Source: Pseudomonas sp. NFIX28 (GTDB lineage Bacteria; Pseudomonadota; Gammaproteobacteria; Pseudomonadales; Pseudomonadaceae). From it: 64,000 nucleotides of DNA. Below, piece after piece: positions 1 through 7,636 of the stretch. Every line of letters begins with the position of its first letter. The first letter of the stretch is position 1. The stretch covers positions 62,001 to 126,000 of the forward strand of contig NZ_FNPW01000012.1 in NCBI RefSeq assembly GCF_900107395.1, given 5' to 3'. The notes under the pieces are model-generated. The model did not search any database, was not told the DNA's origin, and saw only the letters and a program-made list of their open reading frames with translations. A program made the position numbers and the translations under genes.

Positions 1-554
1 AGCTGGGCACCAGCGCCAAGATGCTGTCGATCGTACCGCTGATGAACGGCGGCGGCCTGTTCGAAACCGGCGCCGGCGGTTCGGCTCCGAAGCACGTACA
101 GCAACTGCTGGAAGAGAACTTCCTGCGCTGGGACTCCCTGGGCGAGTTCCTGGCCCTGGCCGCTTCCCTGGAGCACCTGGGCAATACCTACAACAACCCG
201 AAAGCGCTGGTATTGGCCAAGACCCTCGACCAGGCAACCGGTCAGTTCCTGGACAACAACAAGTCGCCGTCGCGCAAAGTCGGCAACATCGACAACCGCG
301 GCAGCCACTTCTACCTGGCGCTGTACTGGGCCCAGGCCCTGGCCGCCCAGACTGAAGATGCCGCCCTGCAAGCGCAGTTCAGCACCCTGGCCAAGACCCT
401 GACCGAGAACGAGGCGACCATCGTTGCCGAACTCAACGGCGTGCAGGGCAAGCCAGTGGATATCGGCGGCTACTACAGCGCCAACCCTGAGCTGGTGAGC
501 AAGGCCATGCGCCCAAGCGCCACGCTCAACGCGGCTATCGCTGCGCTGGTTTAA
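1..554 (+). CDS. idh: Monomeric NADP-dependent isocitrate dehydrogenase, 3' part
   Basis: The open frame enters from the left edge (codons in frame from base 3) and ends with TAA at 554, leaving about 183 C-terminal residues. The visible protein begins LGTSAKMLSIVPLMNGGG and contains the GAGGSAPKH, DSLGEFLALA and NIDNRGSHFYLALYWAQ blocks of the monomeric (about 740-residue) NADP-isocitrate dehydrogenase family. The enzyme converts isocitrate to 2-oxoglutarate and CO2 in the cytosolic TCA cycle. It competes for isocitrate with the isocitrate lyase encoded at 7637-8962. The 5' part and promoter lie outside the window. A strong hairpin terminator follows. The family call is secure. Confidence 0.95.
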   Translation, partial: LGTSAKMLSIVPLMNGGGLFETGAGGSAPKHVQQLLEENFLRWDSLGEFLALAASLEHLGNTYNNPKALVLAKTLDQATGQFLDNNKSPSRKVGNIDNRGSHFYLALYWAQALAAQTEDAALQAQFSTLAKTLTENEATIVAELNGVQGKPVDIGGYYSANPELVSKAMRPSATLNAAIAALV

Positions 555-568
555 GCAACACAGCTGTT

Positions 569-605
569 ACACAAACCCCGGCCTGGTGCCGGGGTTTGTG
601 CTTTT
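569..605 (+). terminator. Rho-independent terminator of the isocitrate dehydrogenase gene
   Basis: A 13-bp stem with arms CACAAACCCCGGC and GCCGGGGTTTGTG encloses a short loop. It is followed by CTTTT, 15 bases after the stop codon. Confidence 0.88.
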
Positions 606-617
606 GGACAACACCTT

Positions 618-712
618 CCCTGCAGGAGCGAAGCTTGCTCGCGATGAAAGCAGCGCGTTTCGCCTGACGCACCGCAGCGCCCCTATCGCGAGCAAGCTTC
701 GCTCCTGCAGGA
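618..712. repeat. REPIN: inverted pair of Pseudomonas REP sequences
   Basis: Two near-identical inverted arms, TGCAGGAGCGAAGCTTGCTC followed by GCGAT at 621-645 and its complement at 685-710, are separated by about 40 bases. This is the usual size and layout of REP doublets (REPINs) scattered between genes in fluorescent pseudomonads. It sits between a terminator and the start of nudJ. Confidence 0.85.
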
Positions 713-761
713 CAGCGTTCGCCTTATGATGACCACCCACTCAAGACGGAGCTTTATATAT

Positions 762-1208
762 ATGGAATGGCAACCCCACATCACCGTCGCCACCATCGTT
801 GAGGATCAGGGACGCTTTCTGTTCGTCGAGGAACTCCAGGGCGACCAGGCAGTGTTCAACCAGCCAGCCGGGCACCTGGACCCGCACGAAAGCCTGCTCC
901 AGGCCGCCGTTCGCGAAACCCTGGAAGAAACCGGCTGGGACATCGAGCTGACTGGCGTGGTCGGCATCTACCTGTACACCGCCCCCAGCAATGGCGTGAC
1001 CTACCAGCGCGTCTGCTTTGCCGGCAAGCCGCTCAGGCATCACCCCGACTATCAACTGGACGATGGCATCATCGGCCCGCGCTGGCTGAGCCGCGACGAG
1101 CTGCTGGCCTTGCGCCCGCAATGGCGCAGCGAGCTGATTATCCGCTGCGTCGACGACTATCTGGCGGGACAACTGCACAGCCTCGAGCTGATCCGTCCGT
1201 CGCTTTAA
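762..1208 (+). CDS. nudJ: NUDIX hydrolase, NudJ-type phosphatase
   Basis: This encodes 148 residues. The Nudix box runs from G37 to G58 with the catalytic REtlEEtG core (RE at 51-52, EE at 55-56) that binds divalent metal. NudJ proteins hydrolyse nucleoside di- and triphosphates and thiamine-pyrophosphate-like compounds. The assignment rests on the box, the size and the position immediately before mnmA, the arrangement seen with nudJ-mnmA-hflD-purB in Escherichia coli. An in-frame ATG exists at 726, but ATG 762 is chosen because ACGGAG at 746-751 is well spaced and the family begins near MEWQPHITVA. Substrate specificity cannot be read from sequence. Confidence 0.88.
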   Translation: MEWQPHITVATIVEDQGRFLFVEELQGDQAVFNQPAGHLDPHESLLQAAVRETLEETGWDIELTGVVGIYLYTAPSNGVTYQRVCFAGKPLRHHPDYQLDDGIIGPRWLSRDELLALRPQWRSELIIRCVDDYLAGQLHSLELIRPSL

Positions 1209-1279
1209 CCGCAGTTTTAGCCTTGCAGGCCTCAGCCTGTTAGAATCGCGTCCTTTTTCAAGACACCCGTTGAATTCCT

Positions 1280-2404
1280 ATGCGTGATCCAGCCCCTTCT
1301 GACACCCAAAAGAAGCGCGTCATCGTCGGCATGTCCGGCGGCGTGGACTCTTCCGTTTCCGCCCTCCTGCTGATGGAGCAGGGTTACCAGGTGGAAGGCC
1401 TGTTCATGAAGAACTGGGAGGAAGACGACGGAACCGAGTACTGCACCGCCATGGACGACCTCGCGGACGCCCAGGCCGTATGCGACAAGATCGGCATCAA
1501 GCTGCACACCGCCAACTTCGCCGCCGAGTACTGGGACAACGTGTTCGAGCATTTCCTGGCCGAGTACAAGGCCGGCCGCACGCCGAACCCGGACATCCTG
1601 TGCAACCGTGAAATCAAGTTCAAGGCGTTCCTCGACTACGCCATGATGCTCGGCGCCGACCTGATCGCCACCGGCCATTACGTGCGTCGCCGCGACATCG
1701 ACGGCCGCACCGAGCTGCTCAAGGGCCTGGACCCGAACAAGGACCAGAGCTACTTCCTGCACGCCGTCGGCGGCGAGCAGATCGCCAAGACCCTGTTCCC
1801 GGTCGGCGAACTGGAAAAGCCCGAAGTTCGCGCGATTGCCGAGAAGCACGACCTGGCTACCGCCAAGAAGAAGGATTCCACCGGTATCTGCTTTATTGGC
1901 GAACGGCGTTTCAGCGACTTCCTCAAGCAATACCTGCCGGCCCAGCCCGGCGAGATCAAGACCACCGAAGGTGAAGTGATCGGCCGCCATCACGGCCTGA
2001 TGTACCACACCATCGGCCAGCGCCAGGGCCTGGGCATCGGCGGCCTCAAGGACGCCGGCGATGAGCCGTGGTACGTGTTGATCAAGGACCTGGAGCACAA
2101 CGAGCTGATCGTTGGCCAGGGCAACGATCACCCATGGCTGTTCTCCCGCGCCCTGCTCGCCTCCGACATCTATTGGGTCAACCCGATCGACCTGAGCCAG
2201 CCGCGTCGCCTCACCGCGAAAGTGCGCTATCGCCAGAGCGACCAGCCTTGCACCCTGGAAAAGACCGCCAGCGGCTACCGCGCCATCTTCGATGACCCGC
2301 AACGCGCGGTCACCCCCGGCCAATCCGTAGTCTTCTATGACGGCGAAATCTGTCTGGGCGGCGGCGTGATCGAAGTCGCAGAGCCCTGGAGCAGCAAGGC
2401 ATGA
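1280..2404 (+). CDS. mnmA: tRNA-specific 2-thiouridylase MnmA
   Basis: A 374-residue cytosolic enzyme that installs sulfur at C2 of the wobble uridine (s2U34) in tRNAs for Lys, Glu and Gln, taking sulfur from a Tus-type relay and using ATP. The PP-loop SGGVDSS is at residues 19-25. The paired catalytic cysteines are C108 (in PDILCNREIKF) and C204 (in STGICFIGER), close to the E. coli positions. Length is normal. A TTAGAAT element at 1240-1246 could be its -10 region, but the -35 is unclear. The stop overlaps the hflD start (ATGA), so the two are translationally coupled. Confidence 0.97.
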   Translation: MRDPAPSDTQKKRVIVGMSGGVDSSVSALLLMEQGYQVEGLFMKNWEEDDGTEYCTAMDDLADAQAVCDKIGIKLHTANFAAEYWDNVFEHFLAEYKAGRTPNPDILCNREIKFKAFLDYAMMLGADLIATGHYVRRRDIDGRTELLKGLDPNKDQSYFLHAVGGEQIAKTLFPVGELEKPEVRAIAEKHDLATAKKKDSTGICFIGERRFSDFLKQYLPAQPGEIKTTEGEVIGRHHGLMYHTIGQRQGLGIGGLKDAGDEPWYVLIKDLEHNELIVGQGNDHPWLFSRALLASDIYWVNPIDLSQPRRLTAKVRYRQSDQPCTLEKTASGYRAIFDDPQRAVTPGQSVVFYDGEICLGGGVIEVAEPWSSKA

Positions 2405-3024
2405 GCCCGACCCAGGAACAACTCACGGCATTGGGCGGCGTGTTTCTTGCCGCGGTCCTGGTGGACAGGATCGCCAAGACCGGCCAGGTCACCGAAGCGG
2501 CCTTGAGCTGCATGCTCGGCAGCCTGCTGATCCGCGACCCGAAAGACACCCTGGAAGTCTACGGCGGCGACGACATCAACCTGCGCGAAGGTTATCGCGC
2601 CCTGATCGGCGCCCTGGAACGCGACCCCAGCACCCTGCAACGCGAGCCGCTGCGCTATGCCCTGTCGATGCTCGGGCTCGAGCGCCAGCTGGCCAAGCGC
2701 GACGACTTGCTGGAGATCATCGGCAAGCGCTTGCCGCAGATTCAGTCCCAGGTCGAACATTTCGGGCCGGCCCACGAAAACGTGATTGCCGCCTGTGGCT
2801 CGCTGTACCAGGACACCTTGAGCACCCTGCGCCAGCGGATCCAGGTGCATGGCGACATGCGCAACCTGCAGCAACCGAGCAACGCCTCGAAGATCCGCGC
2901 CCTGCTGCTGGCCGGCATTCGCTCGGCGCGACTGTGGCGCCAGCTGGGCGGCCATCGCTGGCAGCTGGTGATCAGCCGCCGTAAATTGCTCAAAGAACTT
3001 TACCCGCTGATGCGCAGCAGCTGA
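2401..3024 (+). CDS. hflD: High-frequency lysogenization protein HflD homologue
   Basis: A 207-residue, all-helical protein of the HflD/YcfC family, starting with MSPTQEQLTALGGVFLAAVLVDRIA. Its ATG overlaps the mnmA stop by four bases, matching the conserved mnmA-hflD-purB order. In E. coli HflD is peripherally membrane associated and affects lambda lysogeny through CII. Its cellular role in pseudomonads is not established. No catalytic motif is visible and none is expected. The family identification rests on length, the start sequence and synteny. Confidence 0.93.
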   Translation: MSPTQEQLTALGGVFLAAVLVDRIAKTGQVTEAALSCMLGSLLIRDPKDTLEVYGGDDINLREGYRALIGALERDPSTLQREPLRYALSMLGLERQLAKRDDLLEIIGKRLPQIQSQVEHFGPAHENVIAACGSLYQDTLSTLRQRIQVHGDMRNLQQPSNASKIRALLLAGIRSARLWRQLGGHRWQLVISRRKLLKELYPLMRSS

Positions 3025-3098
3025 ACTGCGCCCGCAAGACCTTTTTTAGTCAGTAACGCGTAAGACGCTGGTCAGTTGGCAACGGACCGGCGGATATT

Positions 3099-3112
3099 TT
3101 CATGTATGATAC
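3099..3112 (+). promoter_or_regulatory. Possible purB promoter (-10 element)
   Basis: TATGAT at 3105-3110, in the context TTTTCATGTATGATACGCG, resembles a sigma-70 -10 element 40 bases before the purB start. No convincing -35 hexamer is present at the right distance, so this is tentative. Confidence 0.4.
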
Positions 3113-3150
3113 GCGCCCCATTTCGTTGCCCGACTGTCCGAGAACACCCC

Positions 3151-4521
3151 ATGCAGCTCTCTTCGCTCACTGCGGTTTCCCCTGTTGACGGCCGCTACGC
3201 CGGCAAAACCCAGGCCCTGCGCCCCATTTTCAGCGAATACGGCCTGATCCGTGCTCGCGTCCTGGTCGAAGTGCGCTGGCTCCAGCGCCTGGCCGCCCAT
3301 TCCGCCATCAGCGAAGTGCCGGCGTTCTCCGCCGAAGCCAACGCTGTGCTGAACACCCTGGCGGAAAACTTCTCTCTGGAGCACGCCGAGCGTGTCAAAG
3401 AGATCGAACGCACCACCAACCACGACGTCAAGGCCATCGAGTACCTGCTCAAGGAACAAGCCGCCAAGCTGCCTGAGCTGGCCAACGTCAGCGAATTCAT
3501 CCACTTCGCCTGCACCAGCGAGGACATCAACAACCTATCCCACGCCCTGATGCTGCGCGAAGGTCGCGATGAAGTGATGCTGCCGCTGATGCGCCAGACC
3601 GCCGGAGCCATCCGCGAACTCGCCCTGCGCTTCGCCGACGTGCCCATGCTGTCGCGCACCCACGGCCAGCCGGCGTCGCCGACCACCCTGGGCAAGGAAC
3701 TGGCGAACGTGGTGTACCGCCTGGAGCGCCAGATCGCTCAGGTCGCCGCCGTGCCACTGCTGGGCAAGATCAACGGCGCCGTGGGCAACTACAACGCCCA
3801 CCTGTCCGCCTACCCGGAAATCGACTGGGAAGCCAACGCCCGCGCTTTCATCGAAGACGAGCTGGGCCTGAGCTTCAACCCGTACACCACGCAGATCGAA
3901 CCGCACGACTACATCGCTGAGCTGTTCGACGCCATCGCGCGCTTCAACACCATCCTGATCGACTTCGATCGCGATATCTGGGGCTACATCTCCCTGGGCT
4001 ACTTCAAGCAGCGCACCATTGCCGGCGAAATCGGTTCCTCGACCATGCCGCACAAGGTCAACCCGATCGACTTCGAAAACTCCGAAGGCAACCTGGGCAT
4101 CGCCAACGCACTGTTCCAGCACCTGGCGAGCAAACTGCCGATCTCCCGCTGGCAGCGCGACCTGACCGACTCCACCGTGCTGCGTAACCTGGGCGTCGGT
4201 TTTGCCCACAGCGTGATCGCGTACGAAGCCAGCCTCAAAGGCATCAGCAAGCTGGAGCTCAACGCCCAGAAGATCGCCGAAGACCTGGACGCCTGCTGGG
4301 AAGTCCTGGCCGAGCCGATCCAGACCGTGATGCGCCGCTACAACATCGAGAACCCGTACGAAAAACTCAAGGAACTGACCCGCGGCAAGGGCATCAGCCC
4401 TGAAGCGCTGCAGACCTTCATCGACGCGCTGGAAATGCCAGAAGCCGCCAAGGCCGAGCTGAAAAAGCTCACCCCGGCCAGCTACATCGGCAATGCCGTG
4501 GCCCAAGCCAAACGCATCTGA
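3151..4521 (+). CDS. purB: Adenylosuccinate lyase
   Basis: A 456-residue fumarase/aspartase-superfamily enzyme that acts twice in purine synthesis, splitting SAICAR to AICAR plus fumarate and adenylosuccinate to AMP plus fumarate. The superfamily signature (SSTMPHKVNP, about residues 296-305) is intact, as are the TSEDINN and RTHGQPASPT segments. The start at 3151 (MQLSSLTAVSPVDGRYAG) fits the family. An in-frame extension to 3076 would add 25 unrelated residues. It is followed directly by a terminator. Housekeeping gene in conserved context. Confidence 0.98.
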   Translation: MQLSSLTAVSPVDGRYAGKTQALRPIFSEYGLIRARVLVEVRWLQRLAAHSAISEVPAFSAEANAVLNTLAENFSLEHAERVKEIERTTNHDVKAIEYLLKEQAAKLPELANVSEFIHFACTSEDINNLSHALMLREGRDEVMLPLMRQTAGAIRELALRFADVPMLSRTHGQPASPTTLGKELANVVYRLERQIAQVAAVPLLGKINGAVGNYNAHLSAYPEIDWEANARAFIEDELGLSFNPYTTQIEPHDYIAELFDAIARFNTILIDFDRDIWGYISLGYFKQRTIAGEIGSSTMPHKVNPIDFENSEGNLGIANALFQHLASKLPISRWQRDLTDSTVLRNLGVGFAHSVIAYEASLKGISKLELNAQKIAEDLDACWEVLAEPIQTVMRRYNIENPYEKLKELTRGKGISPEALQTFIDALEMPEAAKAELKKLTPASYIGNAVAQAKRI

Positions 4522-4538
4522 TCGATGGCAAGACCTTT

Positions 4539-4567
4539 GACGCCCGGCAGCGCCGGGCGTTTTTATT
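4539..4567 (+). terminator. Terminator after purB
   Basis: The stem arms CGCCCGGC and GCCGGGCG (4541-4559) are followed by TTTTTATT. This is a textbook intrinsic terminator 19 bases after the purB stop. Confidence 0.92.
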
Positions 4568-4603
4568 CCCGTATGAAAAGTTCATTTTTTCAATAGGTTA
4601 CAC

Positions 4604-5770
4604 ATGAATCCTGATATTCCTCTTCAACTTCTGGGCGGCATCAGCGCACGGGAATTCCTGCGTGACTACTGGCAGAAAAAGCCCCTGCTGATCCGTCAGG
4701 CCCTGCCCGACTTCGAAAGCCCGATCGATGCCGACGAACTGGCCGGCCTGGCGTTGGAAGAAGAAGTCGAATCGCGCCTGGTCATCGAGCACGGCGAGCG
4801 TCCCTGGGAACTGCGCCGCGGCCCGTTCGCCGAAGACGAATTCAGCAAGCTGCCGGAACGCGACTGGACCTTGCTGGTCCAGGCCGTCGACCAGTTCGTG
4901 CCGGAAGTCGCCGAACTGCTGGAGCATTTCCGCTTCCTGCCGAGCTGGCGCATCGATGATGTGATGATCAGCTTTGCCGCTCCTGGCGGTAACGTCGGCC
5001 CGCACTTCGATAACTATGACGTGTTCCTGCTGCAAGGCCACGGCAAGCGCAACTGGAAGATCGGCCAGATGTGCGACGCCGAAAGCCCGCTGCTGCAGCA
5101 CGCGGACCTGCGCATCCTCGCCGAGTTCGAAGAAACCGAAAGCTGGGTCCTGGAGCCCGGCGACATGCTTTACCTGCCACCGCGCCTGGCCCACTACGGC
5201 GTCGCGGTGAACGACTGCATGACCTACTCCGTGGGCTTCCGCGCCCCGAGCGCCGCCGAAGTACTGACCCACTTCACCGACTTCCTCAGCCAGTACCTGC
5301 CGGATGAAGAGCGCTATACCGACGCCGACGTGCAACCTGTCAGCGATCCGCACCAGATCCAGCACGACGCCCTCGATCGCCTCAAGGGTCTGCTGGCCGA
5401 GCACATGAGCGACGAGCGCATGCTGCTGACCTGGTTCGGCCAGTTCATGACCGAGCCGCGCTACCCGGAACTGGTGGTCGGCCCCGAGCTGGAAGAAGAA
5501 GACTTGCTCAGCAGCCTCGAACAGGGCGCCATATTGATCCGCAACCCGAGCGCACGCCTGGCCTGGTCCGAAGTCGACGACGACCTGCTGCTGTTCGCCA
5601 GCGGTCAGAGCCGCTACTTGCCGGGCAAGCTGCGTGAACTGTTGAAGATGATCTGCGCCGCCGACGCGCTGCACATCGACAACCTCGGTGCATGGCTGAC
5701 AGACGAAGATGGACGTGGCCTGCTGTGCGAACTGGTCAAGCAAGGAAGCCTGGGATTTGCCGATGAATAA
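4604..5770 (+). CDS. roxA: Ribosomal protein uL16 arginine hydroxylase (RoxA/YcfD), JmjC/cupin family
   Basis: A 388-residue Fe(II)/2-oxoglutarate oxygenase that hydroxylates an arginine of 50S protein uL16. The iron-binding triad is visible: H134 and D136 in GGNVGPHFDNYDVF, and H197 in PPRLAHYGVAVND. These correspond to His125, Asp127 and His187 of the E. coli enzyme. The C-terminal third is the dimerisation/winged-helix part typical of this family. It also lies near purB in E. coli. The last eight bases overlap the following GNAT gene, so the two form an operon. Confidence 0.94.
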   Translation: MNPDIPLQLLGGISAREFLRDYWQKKPLLIRQALPDFESPIDADELAGLALEEEVESRLVIEHGERPWELRRGPFAEDEFSKLPERDWTLLVQAVDQFVPEVAELLEHFRFLPSWRIDDVMISFAAPGGNVGPHFDNYDVFLLQGHGKRNWKIGQMCDAESPLLQHADLRILAEFEETESWVLEPGDMLYLPPRLAHYGVAVNDCMTYSVGFRAPSAAEVLTHFTDFLSQYLPDEERYTDADVQPVSDPHQIQHDALDRLKGLLAEHMSDERMLLTWFGQFMTEPRYPELVVGPELEEEDLLSSLEQGAILIRNPSARLAWSEVDDDLLLFASGQSRYLPGKLRELLKMICAADALHIDNLGAWLTDEDGRGLLCELVKQGSLGFADE

Positions 5771-6188
5771 GATTCACGTACGTGTCGCAGACTGGCAAAG
5801 GGATAACGCCGAGATCCGGCGCATTCGTGAAGCGGTGTTCATCGTCGAGCAATCCGTGCCCCCTGAGCTGGAGTGGGACGCCGACGACGAAAGCGCAGTG
5901 CATTTCCTCGCGCTCGAAGGCGACTTTCCGATCGGCACCGCACGCCTGTTGCCCGACGGACAGATTGGCCGGGTATCGGTCCTCAAGGACTGGCGCGGCC
6001 TGAAGGTCGGCGACGCGCTGATGCAGGCAGTGATCGGCGAAGCCGAGGAACGCGGCCTCAAGCAACTGATGCTCAGCGCCCAGGTTCAAGCCACCGCTTT
6101 CTACGAGCGCCTGGGCTTCAGCATTGTCAGCGAGGAATTCCTGGAGGCAGGTATCCCGCATGTCGATATGGTTCGCGGCAACGCCTGA
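5763..6188 (+). CDS. GNAT-family N-acetyltransferase
   Basis: A 141-residue single-domain acetyltransferase. The fold signatures visible are the acceptor-side helix (REAVFIVEQSVPPELEWD), strand 4 into the acetyl-CoA loop (GRVSVLKDWRGLKVGDALM, with the pyrophosphate-binding RGLKVGDA), and a C-terminal FYERLGF. The chosen ATG at 5763 overlaps the roxA stop. The upstream in-frame ATG at 5709 lies well inside roxA and would add 18 non-family residues. The substrate is unknown. Coupling to roxA is positional only and does not prove a shared function. Confidence 0.88.
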   Translation: MNKIHVRVADWQRDNAEIRRIREAVFIVEQSVPPELEWDADDESAVHFLALEGDFPIGTARLLPDGQIGRVSVLKDWRGLKVGDALMQAVIGEAEERGLKQLMLSAQVQATAFYERLGFSIVSEEFLEAGIPHVDMVRGNA

Positions 6189-6194
6189 GCAGTC

Positions 6195-6226
6195 GCGCAG
6201 GAGCGAGCCCGCTCGATAATCGCGCA
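6195..6226. repeat. Solitary REP-like sequence
   Basis: GCAGGAGCGAGCCCGCTCG matches the core of the REP family found elsewhere in this window, with a diverged right half. It lies just after the GNAT stop. Confidence 0.5.
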
Positions 6227-6234
6227 AGACCTCA

Positions 6235-6299
6235 CAAAACGCCCCGTCCGCCTCGGATCCAGCAAGCTAAGCTGGCTCCTGGGAGGCCGGGGCGTTTTG
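6235..6299. terminator. Long imperfect hairpin between the GNAT and secretin-domain genes
   Basis: Outer arms of 12 bp (6235-6246 and 6288-6299, CAAAACGCCCCG against CGGGGCGTTTTG) continue inward as GCCTC/GAGGC, GGA/TCC and CCAGC/GCTGG around the loop AAGCTAA. That gives about 25 paired bases over 65 nt. A-run/T-run ends suggest a terminator usable in both directions, though the T-run is inside the stem and no long U tract follows. It could instead be a structured RNA element. Confidence 0.6.
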
Positions 6300-6380
6300 C
6301 TATCGGCGATTCAACTTGCCCCACCGCAAGCCGACAAACTGTCAAACTCAAGGCTTTTACCCCCAGCGGAGATAACGGAC

Positions 6381-7136
6381 ATGTCCCTACGCACCCTGCT
6401 CACGACGTTGCTGCTGACGGCGAGCTTTTCAGTCACGGCGGCTACCGAGATCGTGCCCCTGAACAACCGCACCAGCGCCGACCTGCTGCCGGTGGCACAG
6501 AACTTCCTCGGCAAGGAGGGCCAGGTCAGCGCCTACGGCAACCAACTGATCGTCAATGCCGAGCCGGAAAAGATCGAGGAACTGCGCGCCTTTATCGCGC
6601 AACTGGATACCGCCGCCAAACGCCTGCTGATCACGGTCGACACCAACGAAAACAACACCCAGAACAACCAGGGTTATTCGGTCAATGGCACGCCGCAAAC
6701 CCGCATCATCAGCCGCAGCACTGTCAGCCGCGATGGCGGTATACAGCAGATTCAGGCCAGCGAAGGCATACCGGCGTTGATCCAGGTCGGCCAGAGCGTA
6801 CCGCTGACCACCACCCAGACCGATCCATACGGCCGCCTGCAGAACCAGACCCAATATCGCAACGTCACCCAGGGCTTCTACGTCACGGCCAGCGTCACCG
6901 GCGAAACCGTTCACCTGAGCATCAGCACCAATCGTGACCGCATGAGCCAGGAACGTCCCGATGTAGTGAACGTGCAAAGCACCGACACAACTGTCAGCGG
7001 CCGCCTTGGAGAATGGATCACCCTCGCTGGCGTCAACCGTCAGAATCAGGCCGATAAACAGGCGCTAACCCGCAGCTACTCGACTCAGGGCCGGGATGAC
7101 ATGACGCTGCGGGTGAAAGTCGACACCCTGGACTAA
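6381..7136 (+). CDS. Orphan secretin-domain protein, exported
   Basis: This encodes 251 residues. A signal peptide is seen at 1-21 (hydrophobic core LLTTLLLTASFSV, cleavage near TAA). Next comes a secretin short N-domain (residues about 22-80: EIVPLNNRTSADLLPVAQNFL, LIVNAEPEKIEELRAFIAQLD), then a region like the start of the secretin beta-domain (GIPALIQVGQSVPLTT, later RLGEWITLAGV). It is far shorter than a full secretin and no other type II/III secretion or pilus gene is nearby, so it cannot form a known secretion system alone. The start at 6381 is supported by CGGAG at 6367-6371. Function unknown. Confidence 0.75.
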   Translation: MSLRTLLTTLLLTASFSVTAATEIVPLNNRTSADLLPVAQNFLGKEGQVSAYGNQLIVNAEPEKIEELRAFIAQLDTAAKRLLITVDTNENNTQNNQGYSVNGTPQTRIISRSTVSRDGGIQQIQASEGIPALIQVGQSVPLTTTQTDPYGRLQNQTQYRNVTQGFYVTASVTGETVHLSISTNRDRMSQERPDVVNVQSTDTTVSGRLGEWITLAGVNRQNQADKQALTRSYSTQGRDDMTLRVKVDTLD

Positions 7137-7176
7137 AGCACCGAAAACTGACTGATTAGTCGTATTAGACCAAAGA

Positions 7177-7202
7177 TGTAGTGGTAGAAAAAAAGCACTA
7201 CA
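7177..7202. promoter_or_regulatory. RccR-like operator
   Basis: TGTAGTG and CACTACA form a perfect 7-bp inverted repeat with a 12-base A-rich spacer. Half-sites of the TGTAGT/ACTACA type are what I recall for RccR, the KDPG-responsive RpiR-family regulator of P. fluorescens that controls aceA, glcB, pckA, gap and aceE. The element ends six bases before a candidate -35 box. Assignment is by motif and target gene only. Confidence 0.55.
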
Positions 7203-7208
7203 AAACGT

Positions 7209-7237
7209 TTGACGAGGCAAAAAACCGAAGGCATGAT
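7209..7237 (+). promoter_or_regulatory. Candidate sigma-70 promoter for aceA or a leader RNA
   Basis: TTGACG and CATGAT are separated by exactly 17 bases. Transcription would begin near 7244, giving aceA a leader of about 390 nt. A second TTGACG at 7339-7344 lacks a recognisable -10. Confidence 0.5.
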
Positions 7238-7409
7238 GGCCTCGCTCCCGCTAATCAGGGGCCCTGGCAAGGGCCTTCGGATCGCCGCTCTAACCTACCC
7301 CCTGAGCCGATTCGTGTCTGTACCGCCCACAAGGTGTGTTTGACGAGATTGCGACTGGAACGAGGTTGTCCCGAGGGACGGAAGCTAATTAGGTAGATCG
7401 GCAACACAC
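7225..7409 (+). ncRNA. Candidate structured leader or small RNA ahead of aceA
   Basis: Nested complementary segments: CCGAAGGC (7225-7232) with GCCTTCGG (7273-7280); GTGTGTT (7334-7340) with AACACAC (7403-7409), which encloses the hairpin GTCCC-GA-GGGAC (7368-7379). GGA motifs of the kind bound by RsmA/CsrA occur at 7357, 7376, 7380 and 7423. No terminator is evident before aceA, so a long 5' untranslated leader is as likely as a separate RNA. No known RNA family was recognised. Confidence 0.35.
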
Positions 7410-7636
7410 TGATGGTTCGTATGGAGGCCCACGACGCCCGAATGCGCCCGACAGCTGGCCCTCACCTGCTCACTTTCTCCCCTTGAGCCCATCGTTCACC
7501 CGTCGCCATCTGCGCCAGACCCGACTTTGACCGCCTAGACTTCTGGTCAGCGAGCAGCCAATTACGCACTTCAATCCTGCGTATCTGGTGGAGCAAGAAT
7601 TTTCCACCCAAGACCTATGCGACGAGGTTTATCTCC

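Larger units (their letters stand above)
7137..7636 (+). other. Long non-coding region upstream of aceA
   Basis: This 500-bp interval holds an RccR-like palindrome (7177-7202), a sigma-70-like promoter (7209-7237) and several nested inverted repeats (7225-7409). The stretch 7410-7636 contains no recognised element apart from the aceA ribosome site. A 71-codon frame at 7181-7396 has no family features, lacks a ribosome site, and overlaps the hairpins, so it is not called as a gene. Confidence 0.65.

Noticed and set aside
7262..7280. Possible sigma-54 promoter TGGCAAGGGCCTTCGG near aceA
   Set aside because: The -12 GC is missing at the required ten-base spacing from GG.
7181..7396. 71-codon frame upstream of aceA
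   Set aside because: It starts inside the RccR-like palindrome, has no ribosome site or family features, and overlaps the predicted hairpins.
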